36,435 bases of DNA. Source: Oscillospiraceae bacterium (lineage in GTDB: Bacteria; Bacillota; Clostridia; Oscillospirales; CAG-272). Position numbers and translations under genes: made by a program. Below the pieces are notes generated by a model. It searched no databases. It had not been told where the DNA came from and saw only the letters and a list, made by a program, of their open reading frames with translations. Positions 8,526 to 16,386 of the stretch are shown here, piece after piece. The stretch's first letter is position 1. Every line of letters begins with the position of its first letter. The stretch covers positions 1-36,435 of the forward strand of contig SVUA01000016.1 in assembly GCA_015063485.1 (NCBI GenBank). The letters are read 5' to 3'.

Positions 8526-8904
8526 CAAATTGCGGTTTATAGGGGAGATTGATAAATGCAAAAAGCAAAGTGCAAAATGCAAAATAAAACGAAATGGCGA
8601 TATACAAACCATAATATTTAATCTAACCTTGTAGGGACAGGCGTCCTCGACTGTCCGCAAACGAGGAAATTTGATATTCTTCACGGAGAAGAATAAACCT
8701 TTATTATAATATTTAATCAATTTTATAAATTCAATGCGTTTGTAACGGACAGTCGAGGACGCCTGTCCCTACAAGGTTTGTGTTAACCGTTTCATTCGTG
8801 CATAGCCATTTCGTCAAATCAACCCCACCGATAAATCAAAATTTGAAGCAGACAAATTGCGGTTTGTCGGGGGAGATCGTTACATACCGACAAATCAAAA
8901 TTTA
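8526..8904. repeat. Composite repeat element between nhaC and a membrane protein gene
   Basis: This gene-free block contains four copies of the dispersed core repeat (8526-8547 forward, 8822-8846 reverse, 8853-8875 forward, 8886-8904 reverse), four 7-bp TGCAAAA-type units (8557-8584), and a perfect 33-bp inverted repeat whose arms are 8625-8657 and 8746-8778. The arms contain the words GTAGGGACAGG and its complement. The part 8526-8608 is the reverse of 250-337. The last reverse core copy abuts the stop codon of the next gene. Confidence 0.85.
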
Positions 8905-9393
8905 TCTGCTTATTTTTTTGATCCTTTTTTTATTATTTCCTCTTTTTAACCCTGCGTATCCGCCAAAGACTGAAGCGGCGACGATGGCAACGCGCAAGAG
9001 TATCGAAACCGGAAATTTAAACGCGGCTTCCGACTTTGCTCCAAGGAAAAGTGAACATATAATAAAGAAAAGCATCATTAAGATACCCGAAAGAGTACCG
9101 CAAAAAAGCGCGGAGGAACGATTCCTTTTAACTGCCGCGAATCCGCAAACAAGACTCGACAGATAAAGTGAAATGAGAGCCACGGTATCTACGAATGTGT
9201 TTGGGTCCCCCGATGAATAACAGATAAACGCTCCTGCCGTCATTAAAACGAAAGCGGATGCGATACCTATCGCCATTCCGAACAAGGCGCTTTTTAGCGT
9301 ATGCAAAAAACCGCTGTTTGCCGTTGGATCGGTACTGCTTTGACGTTGCTTCCTTTTCTTTTGTACATTTTTATTGATCTTTGTTGTGTTCAT
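8902..9393 (-). CDS. Small integral membrane protein, TIGR04086/DUF3792-like
   Basis: Protein of 163 residues with unknown function. A basic, charged N terminus of about 30 residues is followed by four hydrophobic segments (roughly 35-55, 65-85, 95-115 and 128-148), and the C terminus is very basic (KRGNNKKRIKK). The four-helix pattern, the SLYLSSLVCGFAA segment and the length resemble the TIGR04086 membrane proteins of Firmicutes, but this is a weak match by eye. The start at 9393 is preceded by GAAAGG at a longish distance of about 12 bases. The gene is isolated, with repeats at its 3' end and the oad promoter region divergent upstream. Confidence 0.6.
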   Translation of the reverse strand: MNTTKINKNVQKKRKQRQSSTDPTANSGFLHTLKSALFGMAIGIASAFVLMTAGAFICYSSGDPNTFVDTVALISLYLSSLVCGFAAVKRNRSSALFCGTLSGILMMLFFIICSLFLGAKSEAAFKFPVSILLRVAIVAASVFGGYAGLKRGNNKKRIKKISR

Positions 9394-9531
9394 AAATATG
9401 CCCGTGCCTTTCTTTCGGTTTATTTCTTGACTTTTTGTTATATTTATAATGAAAAATAGGAATGAATATGAATATTCATATAAAATTAACAATAATTTTT
9501 TTCAAATTTTTTCAAACCTATTGAAAAGTGG

Positions 9532-9558
9532 TTGACAATGTGATAAAATTATTATAAT
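9532..9558 (+). promoter_or_regulatory. Promoter of the decarboxylase operon
   Basis: TTGACA (9532-9537) and TATAAT (9553-9558) are both consensus but only 15 bp apart, shorter than the optimum. The sequence 9394-9531 between this promoter and the divergent gene is AT-rich without further recognisable features. Confidence 0.65.
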
Positions 9559-9628
9559 GGGGTAGAAAGTGGATTTTTTCAAGAACACTTTGCAAGACCA
9601 ATTATTTATTACAAACGGAGGCAGATTT

Positions 9629-10996
9629 ATGGCAAAAATTGACGAAAGATCGTATGGCTCGTCGAAGGCGAAGCTCGAATCGATATTCGATGCGGGAACG
9701 TTCGTTGAACTCGGCGCGTATACGAAGCGTTCCGACGCAAAGAGCGATTTTGAGAGCGTTGTTTGCGGTTACGGTGCGGTCGCGGGAGCACTTGCGTTTG
9801 CATTTGTTCAGGATAGCGGACGAACCAAGGGAGCGTTTGGAGAAAGACACGCGAAGAAGATCGCGGATATGTACGCTTTGGCGGTAAAGAACGGCGCGCC
9901 TGTTATCGCGGTGTTCGATAGCGCGGGAGCTGTTGTATTCGACGGAGCAAGCGCTCTTGCGGCGTACGGAAAACTTATGAAAACGGTATCCGATGCGTCT
10001 GGGATCATTCCGCAGATAGCGGTAATAGGCGGAGTTTGCGGAGGCTCTTCCGCGGTCGTAGCGTCTATGTTCGATGTGGTCGTTACGATAAAAGATAAGT
10101 CAGAGTTTTACGTAAATGCGCCCTTCACCATAGGAGAGGAAGCAGGTAAGCCCGATTTTGCGGCGGCACAGGGACTTTCCGCTTACAACGCAAAGGATGA
10201 GGCAGATGCGTTCGCATTCGCTCGTTCTCTTATCGAGGTACTTCCTCAAAATAATTCCGACAGTGTGTACGTTGACACTGCGGATAGCTTGAACCGCACT
10301 ATCGCGTTCGATCCTGCCTCTTACGAGGCAGAGGAGCTTTGCAAGATCCTTGCCGATGACGGACGATTTGCGAGAGTTTATAAGGATTATACAGATAACG
10401 CTTGCCTTGGATTTGCTTCTATGGGCACAGCGGCTTGCGGTATCGTTGCGCTCAAGGGTACGCTTGATATCAAAGCGGCACGCGCCGCAGCAAAACTCGT
10501 ATCTACGTGCGATGCGTTCGGAATGCCCGTAGTTACGCTCGTTGACAGCGAGGGACTTGACGTTTCTATGACCGCTGAAAGCGCGGCTTACGCGTCAGAA
10601 CTTGCAAGACTTGCGTACGCATATACCTCCTCGGATAACGCGAAGATCACTGCGGTCATAGGCAAGGCTTACGGTGCTTCGTTTACTCTCATGGGTTCGA
10701 AGTCTGTCGGCGCAGACCTTGCGTACGCGCTTGAGGACGCTTGTATAAGCGTACTTTCACCCGAGGCGTCCGTTGCTTTCGTGTGGAACGCAAAGGTCGG
10801 TGAGCAGAGCCGTGAGGAGCTTGAGGCAGAATGGAAAGAGAAGTGCGCGTCGGCGGCTGAAGCGGCAGATGCGGGTGAGATAGATGACGTAATTGAAGCA
10901 TCCGAGCTTCGCAAGAGAATATGCGCGGGACTGCAGATGCTTGCTTCAAAGGCTGAAGGAACACCCTCTCGCCGTCACGCTAATATGCCCCTGTGA
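9629..10996 (+). CDS. Divergent carboxyltransferase subunit (MmdA/PccB-like)
   Basis: Member of the biotin-dependent carboxyltransferase fold, 455 residues compared with about 510 for MmdA/PccB. Two crotonase-like halves are visible. The first oxyanion-hole segment is GGVCGGSSAV (134-143) and the second is near GKAYGASFTLMGSK (about 347-360). The usual DSGGAR..EG motif of acyl-CoA carboxyltransferases reads DSAGAVVFDG (97-106), so the acyl-CoA site has changed and the true acyl substrate is uncertain. The ATG at 9629 has CGGAGG at 9616-9621; a GTG at 9569 without a good site is rejected. First gene of an operon with oadG, a biotin carrier, oadB and oadA, which implies transfer of carboxyl between the biotin carrier and an acyl-CoA. 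The transferred group and direction are inference. Confidence 0.8.
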   Translation: MAKIDERSYGSSKAKLESIFDAGTFVELGAYTKRSDAKSDFESVVCGYGAVAGALAFAFVQDSGRTKGAFGERHAKKIADMYALAVKNGAPVIAVFDSAGAVVFDGASALAAYGKLMKTVSDASGIIPQIAVIGGVCGGSSAVVASMFDVVVTIKDKSEFYVNAPFTIGEEAGKPDFAAAQGLSAYNAKDEADAFAFARSLIEVLPQNNSDSVYVDTADSLNRTIAFDPASYEAEELCKILADDGRFARVYKDYTDNACLGFASMGTAACGIVALKGTLDIKAARAAAKLVSTCDAFGMPVVTLVDSEGLDVSMTAESAAYASELARLAYAYTSSDNAKITAVIGKAYGASFTLMGSKSVGADLAYALEDACISVLSPEASVAFVWNAKVGEQSREELEAEWKEKCASAAEAADAGEIDDVIEASELRKRICAGLQMLASKAEGTPSRRHANMPL

Positions 10997-11011
10997 TAAC
11001 GGAGGTAAAAT

Positions 11012-11410
11012 ATGCTTTTAAACACGTATGCGTTAGCGCTTAGCTCCGAAACGATAACGATGATGTGGCAGACTCCCTTGCTTGGAATGGGAATGATATT
11101 TGCCGTATTGTCTACCCTTTGGGGAATACTTGCGCTTATGAAATTTATCATGGTCGGAAAGTCGCCAAAGGCAAAGAATGAAGAAAAGCCTTCCGCTATT
11201 GCCGAGGTCATTGAGGAGAGCGTTGCGGTCACGGACGATGCGCCCGAAGCTTTCAATGAGACCGATGACGGCGAGCTTGTAGCCATTATCGCGGCGGCAG
11301 TCGCGGCTTATCGCGAAAGCGAGGGACTCGGTGAGGAATACACGGGCGGATTCCGCGTTGTATCCTTCAGACGAGCAAACAGCGGGCGCGCTTGGAACGC
11401 AAATAAATAA
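11012..11410 (+). CDS. OadG-family small membrane subunit of a Na+-pumping decarboxylase
   Basis: 132-residue protein with one transmembrane helix (about 22-46), followed by an acidic, flexible stretch and a C-terminal segment ending VSFRRANSGRAWN. This layout is typical for OadG/MmdD subunits, which hold the carboxyltransferase on the membrane-bound OadB. GGAGG at 11001-11005 precedes the ATG. It lies 15 bp downstream of the MmdA-like gene and 32 bp upstream of the biotin carrier gene, in the order seen in clostridial decarboxylase clusters. Family identity is firm from context; sequence conservation in this family is low. Confidence 0.8.
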   Translation: MLLNTYALALSSETITMMWQTPLLGMGMIFAVLSTLWGILALMKFIMVGKSPKAKNEEKPSAIAEVIEESVAVTDDAPEAFNETDDGELVAIIAAAVAAYRESEGLGEEYTGGFRVVSFRRANSGRAWNANK

Positions 11411-11442
11411 AAAATTACTAACGAAAGGTCAAGGTATTTATA

Positions 11443-11832
11443 ATGAAGACATATAACATCACAGTAAACGGCGTTACCTACGTAGTTGACGTAGAGGAGG
11501 TGGGTGCTGTCGCATCCGCTCCCGCAGCAGCTCCCGCTCCCGCAGCAGCCCCCGCAGCACCCAAGACTGCACCCGCAGCAGCTCCTAAAGCAGCACCCAA
11601 GGCGGCAGGCAAGGCAGGCGCTACCGCGATAAAAGCTCCTATGCCCGGTAATATTATGAAGGTCAACGTCAAGGTTGGCGATTCTGTAAAGAGAGGCGAC
11701 GTTCTTGTAGTTCTTGAGGCTATGAAGATGGAAAATGACGTTTGCGCTCCTTCCGATGGCGTAGTTGCATCTGTTGAGGTAAATCAGGGCGCTACCGTCG
11801 AGACCGACGCGGTTCTCGTAACTCTTAACTGA
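11443..11832 (+). CDS. Biotin carboxyl carrier protein of the decarboxylase complex
   Basis: Biotinylated carrier of 129 residues that shuttles CO2 between the carboxyltransferases and OadB. A short N-terminal strand (1-20) is followed by an Ala/Pro-rich linker (about 24-60) and a biotinyl domain (62-129) with the biotin site EAMKMEND, so Lys95 is the attachment residue. The separate carrier explains why the oadA product lacks its own biotinyl domain. GAAAGG precedes the start. A GcdC/MmdC-like protein; no sign of a lipoyl variant because the MKM motif with preceding EA is biotin type. Confidence 0.93.
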   Translation: MKTYNITVNGVTYVVDVEEVGAVASAPAAAPAPAAAPAAPKTAPAAAPKAAPKAAGKAGATAIKAPMPGNIMKVNVKVGDSVKRGDVLVVLEAMKMENDVCAPSDGVVASVEVNQGATVETDAVLVTLN

Positions 11833-11882
11833 TTTCCTGAAAAGTCACAAAAAAGTGAATTTAACGAAAGGAAAACAGTTGT

Positions 11883-13226
11883 ATGCTTGAAACAGTAAAG
11901 AATTTTTTGAGCACTACCGGTATAGCGCGGCTGTTTGAAAATACGGATTGGTGGCAGACGGCGATAATGTTCGTAATAGCCTTCGTACTCGTATATCTTG
12001 CGATCGTCAAGAAGTTTGAGCCGTTGTTGCTTTTGCCTATCGCTATCGGTATGCTTTTAACAAACCTCCCCGGTGCGGGAATGTTCCATCTGGATCTTTT
12101 TATTCCCGCGCAGGAAGCCGTTGACGCGCTTGAGGCGGCGTATGCCGACGGAATATTGACATTGGCAGAGCATGCCGAGCTGTTGAAATTCAACATAGAC
12201 GTGTCTTGTGTCAATATGATCGGCGAAAGTATTGAGTTTACCGAGGAATCTTATAAGATAATGATGGATTCGCTTACATCTGTAAATTACGGCAAGGTCC
12301 TTCACGACGGCGGACTTCTTGACCTGCTTTACCTCGGAGTTAAGCTCGGTATCTATCCTTGCTTGATATTTATAGGAATCGGTGCTATGACCGACTTCTC
12401 CCCCCTTATTTCTAATCCTAAGAGCTTGCTTATCGGTGCGGGCGCGCAGCTTGGCGTATTCGTAGCGTTTGCGGGCGCGCTTCTTCTCGGCTTTACTCCC
12501 GAGCAGGCGGCGTCTATCGGTATTATCGGAGGAGCTGACGGCCCTACGGCAATTCTTGTAGCAAAGACCCTCGCTCCCGTGCTTCTCGGAGCTATCGCTA
12601 TCGCTGCGTATAGCTACATGGCGCTCATACCCATGATACAGCCCCCGTTCATGAAGCTGCTTACGACAAAGAAGGAGCGTCAGATAAAGATGACCTCTTT
12701 GCGCGTCGTTTCCAAGACCGAGAAGATAATCTTCCCGATAATCGTAACCTTTGTAGTCGGTCTTATAGTTCCCGACGCAGTTCCGCTTGTCGGTTGCCTT
12801 ATGTTCGGTAACCTTCTCAATGTTTGCGGAGTTACCGACAGACTGTCAAAGACCGCGCAGAATGAGCTTATGAATATAGTAACCATATTCCTTGGGATCA
12901 CCGTCGGAGCGACGGCAAGTGCCGCGAACTTCTTGCGCAAGGAGACCTTGTTTATTATCGCTCTCGGACTCGTTGCGTTCTGTATATCGACTTGCGGAGG
13001 TCTTATCACCGCAAAGATAATGAACTGGCTCTCGGGCGGAAAGATAAATCCCCTTATCGGTTCTGCGGGCGTTTCCGCCGTTCCTATGGCGGCTCGCGTT
13101 TCACAGAAGGTAGGACAGGCAGAAGACCCCTCAAACTTTCTTCTCATGCACGCAATGGGACCGAACGTTGCGGGAGTTATCGGCTCGGCAGTCGCGGCAG
13201 GCGTATTCCTGTCAATGTTTGCTTAA
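11883..13226 (+). CDS. oadB: Na+-translocating decarboxylase membrane subunit beta
   Basis: Polytopic subunit that decarboxylates carboxybiotin and pumps Na+, 447 residues. Key residues of the family are present: the GGADGPTAI segment with D219, and the C-terminal Na+ channel motif N389-x3-G393-x4-S398-x6-R405, with exactly the spacing of Klebsiella OadB region VIII. Compared with shorter family members there is an acidic insertion of about 70 residues between the second and third hydrophobic segments (about 70-145). Third from last in the operon; oadA follows 20 bp downstream. Glutaconyl-CoA, methylmalonyl-CoA and oxaloacetate systems share this subunit, so it does not fix the substrate. Confidence 0.93.
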   Translation: MLETVKNFLSTTGIARLFENTDWWQTAIMFVIAFVLVYLAIVKKFEPLLLLPIAIGMLLTNLPGAGMFHLDLFIPAQEAVDALEAAYADGILTLAEHAELLKFNIDVSCVNMIGESIEFTEESYKIMMDSLTSVNYGKVLHDGGLLDLLYLGVKLGIYPCLIFIGIGAMTDFSPLISNPKSLLIGAGAQLGVFVAFAGALLLGFTPEQAASIGIIGGADGPTAILVAKTLAPVLLGAIAIAAYSYMALIPMIQPPFMKLLTTKKERQIKMTSLRVVSKTEKIIFPIIVTFVVGLIVPDAVPLVGCLMFGNLLNVCGVTDRLSKTAQNELMNIVTIFLGITVGATASAANFLRKETLFIIALGLVAFCISTCGGLITAKIMNWLSGGKINPLIGSAGVSAVPMAARVSQKVGQAEDPSNFLLMHAMGPNVAGVIGSAVAAGVFLSMFA

Positions 13227-13246
13227 TTAAAATGGAGGTCATATAA

Positions 13247-14653
13247 ATGGCACAGGTTAAAATAACAGAAACCGTTCTCCGCGATTCGCATCAGTCTCTT
13301 ATCGCGACGAGAATGACAACGGAAGAAATGATTCCGATACTTGATAAGCTTGATAAGATCGGCTACCACTCACTCGAGGCTTGGGGCGGCGCGACCTTTG
13401 ACTCTTGTCTTCGTTTTCTTAACGAAGACCCGTGGGACAGACTTCGCACTATCCGTGAGCACGTAAAGAATACCAAGCTCCAGATGCTTTTCCGCGGACA
13501 GAATATTCTCGGTTACCGCCATTATTCCGACGATGTCGTTGAGTATTTCGTTCAGAAATCTATCGCTAACGGTATTGATATTTTGAGAATTTTCGATGCG
13601 CTCAACGATCCTCGTAACCTTGAGACCGCTATAAAGGCGACCATCAAGGAGCAGGGACACGTTCAGGCGGCTATCTGCTACACGACAGACCCCGAAAACA
13701 AGATATATACTACCGAATATTTCACAAATTACGCAAAGACTCTTGAGGATATGGGCGCGAATTCCATCTGTATCAAGGATATGTCGGGACTTCTCAAGCC
13801 TTACGACGCGTATGAGCTCGTAAGCGCTCTCAAGGAGACCGTAAAGATACCGATACAGCTTCATACTCACTACACCTCGGGTCTTGCTTCAATGACACTT
13901 CTCAAGGCAATTGAAGCGGGCGTTGACGTGGTTGATACCGCTATTTCTCCCATGGCTATGGGTACGTCACAGCCTCCTACGGAGTCGCTCGTCGCAACCC
14001 TTGCGGGTACGCAGTACGATACGGGTATCGACCTTGGAGCTCTCGATGAGATAACCAAGTACTTTACTCCTATCCGTGAGAAGTATCTTGCAAGCGGTCA
14101 GCTCGACCCCAAAATGCTCAAGGTCGACGTAAACGCGCTTATCTACCAAGTTCCCGGCGGTATGCTTTCTAACCTTGTTTCACAGCTTAAGCAGGCAGGC
14201 AAGTCGGATAAGCTTATCGACGTTCTTGAGGAAGTTCCGCGCGTAAGAGCCGATTCGGGCTTTGCTCCTCTCGTTACTCCTTCGTCGCAGATAGTCGGAA
14301 CGCAGGCTGTGTTCAACGTTATTGGCGGAGAGAGATATAAGATGGTAACAAAGGAATTTAAGGGACTCGTTGAAGGTCAGTACGGTAAAACTCCCGTTGA
14401 GATAAGCGATGAGTTTGCAAAGAAGATAATCGGCGACACCGAGCGTATTACCTGCCGTCCCGCAGATAAGATAGCTCCCGAGCTTGATACTCTCCGCGAG
14501 AAGATAAAGCCTTATCTCGAGCAGGACGAGGACGTTCTTTCCTACGCTCTCTTCGAGCAGGTGGCTCTTAAGTTCTTCGAGTATAGAAAAGCTAAAAAAT
14601 ACGGCATAGACGCAGACCACGCCGACGCCGCTCTCGGTATCCACAACGCTTAA
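13247..14653 (+). CDS. oadA: Oxaloacetate decarboxylase alpha / transcarboxylase 5S-type carboxyltransferase
   Basis: TIM-barrel carboxyltransferase that moves a carboxyl group between oxaloacetate/pyruvate and biotin, 468 residues. The N terminus carries TLRDSHQS-like TVLRDSHQSL with metal ligand D13, the HTH pair (H206, H208), and K177 in IKDMSG, the residue carbamylated in this family. A PYC_OADA C-terminal domain follows to about 460. The protein stops before the Ala/Pro linker and biotinyl domain found in Klebsiella OadA, matching the free-standing carrier encoded upstream. GGAGG lies at 13233-13237. It is the last gene of the operon, followed by stem-loops at 14675 and 14761. Confidence 0.92.
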   Translation: MAQVKITETVLRDSHQSLIATRMTTEEMIPILDKLDKIGYHSLEAWGGATFDSCLRFLNEDPWDRLRTIREHVKNTKLQMLFRGQNILGYRHYSDDVVEYFVQKSIANGIDILRIFDALNDPRNLETAIKATIKEQGHVQAAICYTTDPENKIYTTEYFTNYAKTLEDMGANSICIKDMSGLLKPYDAYELVSALKETVKIPIQLHTHYTSGLASMTLLKAIEAGVDVVDTAISPMAMGTSQPPTESLVATLAGTQYDTGIDLGALDEITKYFTPIREKYLASGQLDPKMLKVDVNALIYQVPGGMLSNLVSQLKQAGKSDKLIDVLEEVPRVRADSGFAPLVTPSSQIVGTQAVFNVIGGERYKMVTKEFKGLVEGQYGKTPVEISDEFAKKIIGDTERITCRPADKIAPELDTLREKIKPYLEQDEDVLSYALFEQVALKFFEYRKAKKYGIDADHADAALGIHNA

Positions 14654-14674
14654 TGGGACGCCAAAGGACGCGTT

Positions 14675-14702
14675 CGAGAACTTTCTTGAAAGAAAGTTCT
14701 CG
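14675..14702. terminator. Repeat-family stem-loop after oadA
   Basis: Perfect 12-bp stem CGAGAACTTTCT / AGAAAGTTCTCG with a TGAA loop, preceded by GGACGCGTT, which is the same preface as at 3447-3456. Followed by AAAGAACTT as at 3490. A second, stronger terminator lies 59 bp further on. Confidence 0.55.
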
Positions 14703-14760
14703 AGCTCTCAAAGAACTTCTTTGAAGAAGGTTTTAAGTGAACCAATTTAATTAAAACGAA

Positions 14761-14794
14761 AAAACGGACTAAGTCAAACGACTTAGTCCGTTTT
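14761..14794. terminator. Bidirectional terminator between oadA and the AEC permease
   Basis: A 15-bp perfect stem (14761-14775 with 14780-14794) with an AAAC loop and A/T ends on both sides: AAAA before and TTTT after. It separates convergent genes. Confidence 0.85.
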
Positions 14795-14809
14795 GTGCTG
14801 TATCTTTAA

Positions 14810-15796
14810 TTAAAGAACTAAATTAAGTATCATAAATATCACGGGGATAGAGAGACAAGACAACAGGTGTGAAACGAGAGCCATTCCCGAAGCGACCGTC
14901 GTGTCCTTGCCGTATGCACTTGGTATAACGATCGTGTTAAGACCCAAGGGCATCGCTACCGAGCAAACAGTGCAAACTACAAACGCATACCATTCATTTG
15001 CCGCAAAGAGCGGGGGAATAAGCGCGAATATGCCGATAAAGAGGAGAGGGAAGGCTATAAGTCTGAAGAAGCAGATAGCGTAAACGCCAAGATTCGTGAA
15101 AGCTTTTTTCAGGTCTATCTTTGCAACTGTCATACCCGTAAGTATCATTGCGATAGGTGACATACAGCTTCCTGCAACGCCGATAACTCCGCCCGAGCCG
15201 TCAGCGCTTATTATCCAAGAGGGAAGTGCGAGGTTTAAAGGCGCACTTATAAGTCCGATCACCATACCGATTATCATGCATATGAACATAGGATTCAAGA
15301 AATTCTTGAGCTTTTCCTTAACGCTTTTTTTGCTTCCGTCCGAAATGAGAAGCGAGGGAACGCCCCACAGATATATCATTATCCAAAGCGGAAGTGTGAA
15401 GATGAGGTATTCGAGGAAAACGTCGGGGAAAAGCGCACTTACTATTGCGTTACCCATGAATCCAAAATTTGAAAAGGACATTCCGTATGTATAGATATTT
15501 TTCGTATAAGTGTCCTTTGCGCAAAGGTGAGAGACTAGGATAGAGAGGGGAATAGTTATGACCATTACGATGAAGCTCAAGGCGAAGAGTTTTCCTGCCG
15601 AGCTTAATTTATTTATCGTAAAGTTATTTATAAAAGTTCCCATAACGAGAGCGGGAATGAAAAGATTGTTTTCAAGCTTTGCGAGAACTCCTGCGGAGTT
15701 GTCGGGAACGACCTTTAATTTTGAGAGGATATATCCCAAAACGATAAACGCGAACAAAAATGCCATTTGAGTGAGGGTTGGTAAAAAGACTGACAT
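14810..15796 (-). CDS. AEC-family permease
   Basis: Membrane transporter of the auxin efflux carrier family, 328 residues with about ten hydrophobic segments and the family's central hydrophilic loop (about 150-170). The N-terminal FIVLGYILSKLKVVP and the NPMFICMIIGMVIGL region are typical. Characterised bacterial members transport malate, malonate or other anions. It faces the Na+-decarboxylase operon end to end, so uptake of a dicarboxylate for that pathway is plausible but unproven. It has its own promoter (15840-15867). Confidence 0.85.
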   Translation of the reverse strand: MSVFLPTLTQMAFLFAFIVLGYILSKLKVVPDNSAGVLAKLENNLFIPALVMGTFINNFTINKLSSAGKLFALSFIVMVITIPLSILVSHLCAKDTYTKNIYTYGMSFSNFGFMGNAIVSALFPDVFLEYLIFTLPLWIMIYLWGVPSLLISDGSKKSVKEKLKNFLNPMFICMIIGMVIGLISAPLNLALPSWIISADGSGGVIGVAGSCMSPIAMILTGMTVAKIDLKKAFTNLGVYAICFFRLIAFPLLFIGIFALIPPLFAANEWYAFVVCTVCSVAMPLGLNTIVIPSAYGKDTTVASGMALVSHLLSCLSIPVIFMILNLVL

Positions 15797-15839
15797 AGTA
15801 AAAACCTTTCATTATTAATTGTTTATATTCCAAATATAG

Positions 15840-15867
15840 ATTATATCACTTTTTTCAAAAAAGTCAA
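15840..15867 (-). promoter_or_regulatory. Promoter of the AEC permease gene
   Basis: Minus-strand TTGACT (15862-15867) and TATAAT (15840-15845) with 16-bp spacing, 44 bp ahead of the start codon. Confidence 0.65.
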
Positions 15868-15908
15868 TAGTTCAAATAAAGTTCAAATAAAAATGATTAA
15901 AATTCAAA

Positions 15909-16070
15909 CAAATTGGGGTTTATCGCTGAGTTTAACAAACATGGTAGGGCGGGGGCTTGCTCCCGCCGAAATAAACATATTAAACCGAACATAACGGCGG
16001 GAGATAACCCCCCGCCCTACAACGAATACGCGTAGGTGCGAACACATCTCCCCGACAAATCAAAATTTGA
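15909..16070. repeat. Composite repeat element with a GTAGGG palindrome
   Basis: A forward core copy (15909-15930) and a reverse core copy (16048-16070) bracket an inverted repeat whose arms begin GTAGGGCGGGGGC (15944-15968) and end CCCCCCGCCCTAC (15995-16020). The arrangement repeats the one at 8526-8904 with different internal sequence. The remaining 16071-16297 up to the gdhA promoter is AT-rich and shows no gene. Confidence 0.8.
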
Positions 16071-16297
16071 AACATGGAAACGGCGTTTTTGTCCTGAAAT
16101 TTCGTTAAAAAAATGTCTATCACAAACAATGTCGAATTGCAATTTTTTAAAAGTGACTTGCAAAAAGTGCTTTAACAAGCTAAAATACAAGGAGTTTTGA
16201 GGCTCGAATTTTCAATTTAAAGGAAAATATGTGAAAAATGAATGAAAGACACTCTTCAAAAAGTTGCAAAATGTGCAATATTTTTATCATTTTTTTG

Positions 16298-16326
16298 TTG
16301 ACAAGATATATGACTTGTGATATAAT
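16298..16326 (+). promoter_or_regulatory. gdhA promoter
   Basis: TTGACA (16298-16303) and TATAAT (16321-16326) with 17-bp spacing, both consensus, as expected for a strongly expressed gene. ACTTG at 16313-16317 and CAAGT at 16340-16344 form a loose inverted repeat around the start site. Confidence 0.85.
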
Positions 16327-16386
16327 AATGCGTATAGTGCAAGTCGTATTTCGACAATAATTTTTTATTTTAAGGAAGGTATATAT

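Noticed and set aside
8780-9166. 128-codon plus-strand frame
   Set aside because: It spans repeat copies and then lies opposite the better supported membrane protein gene.
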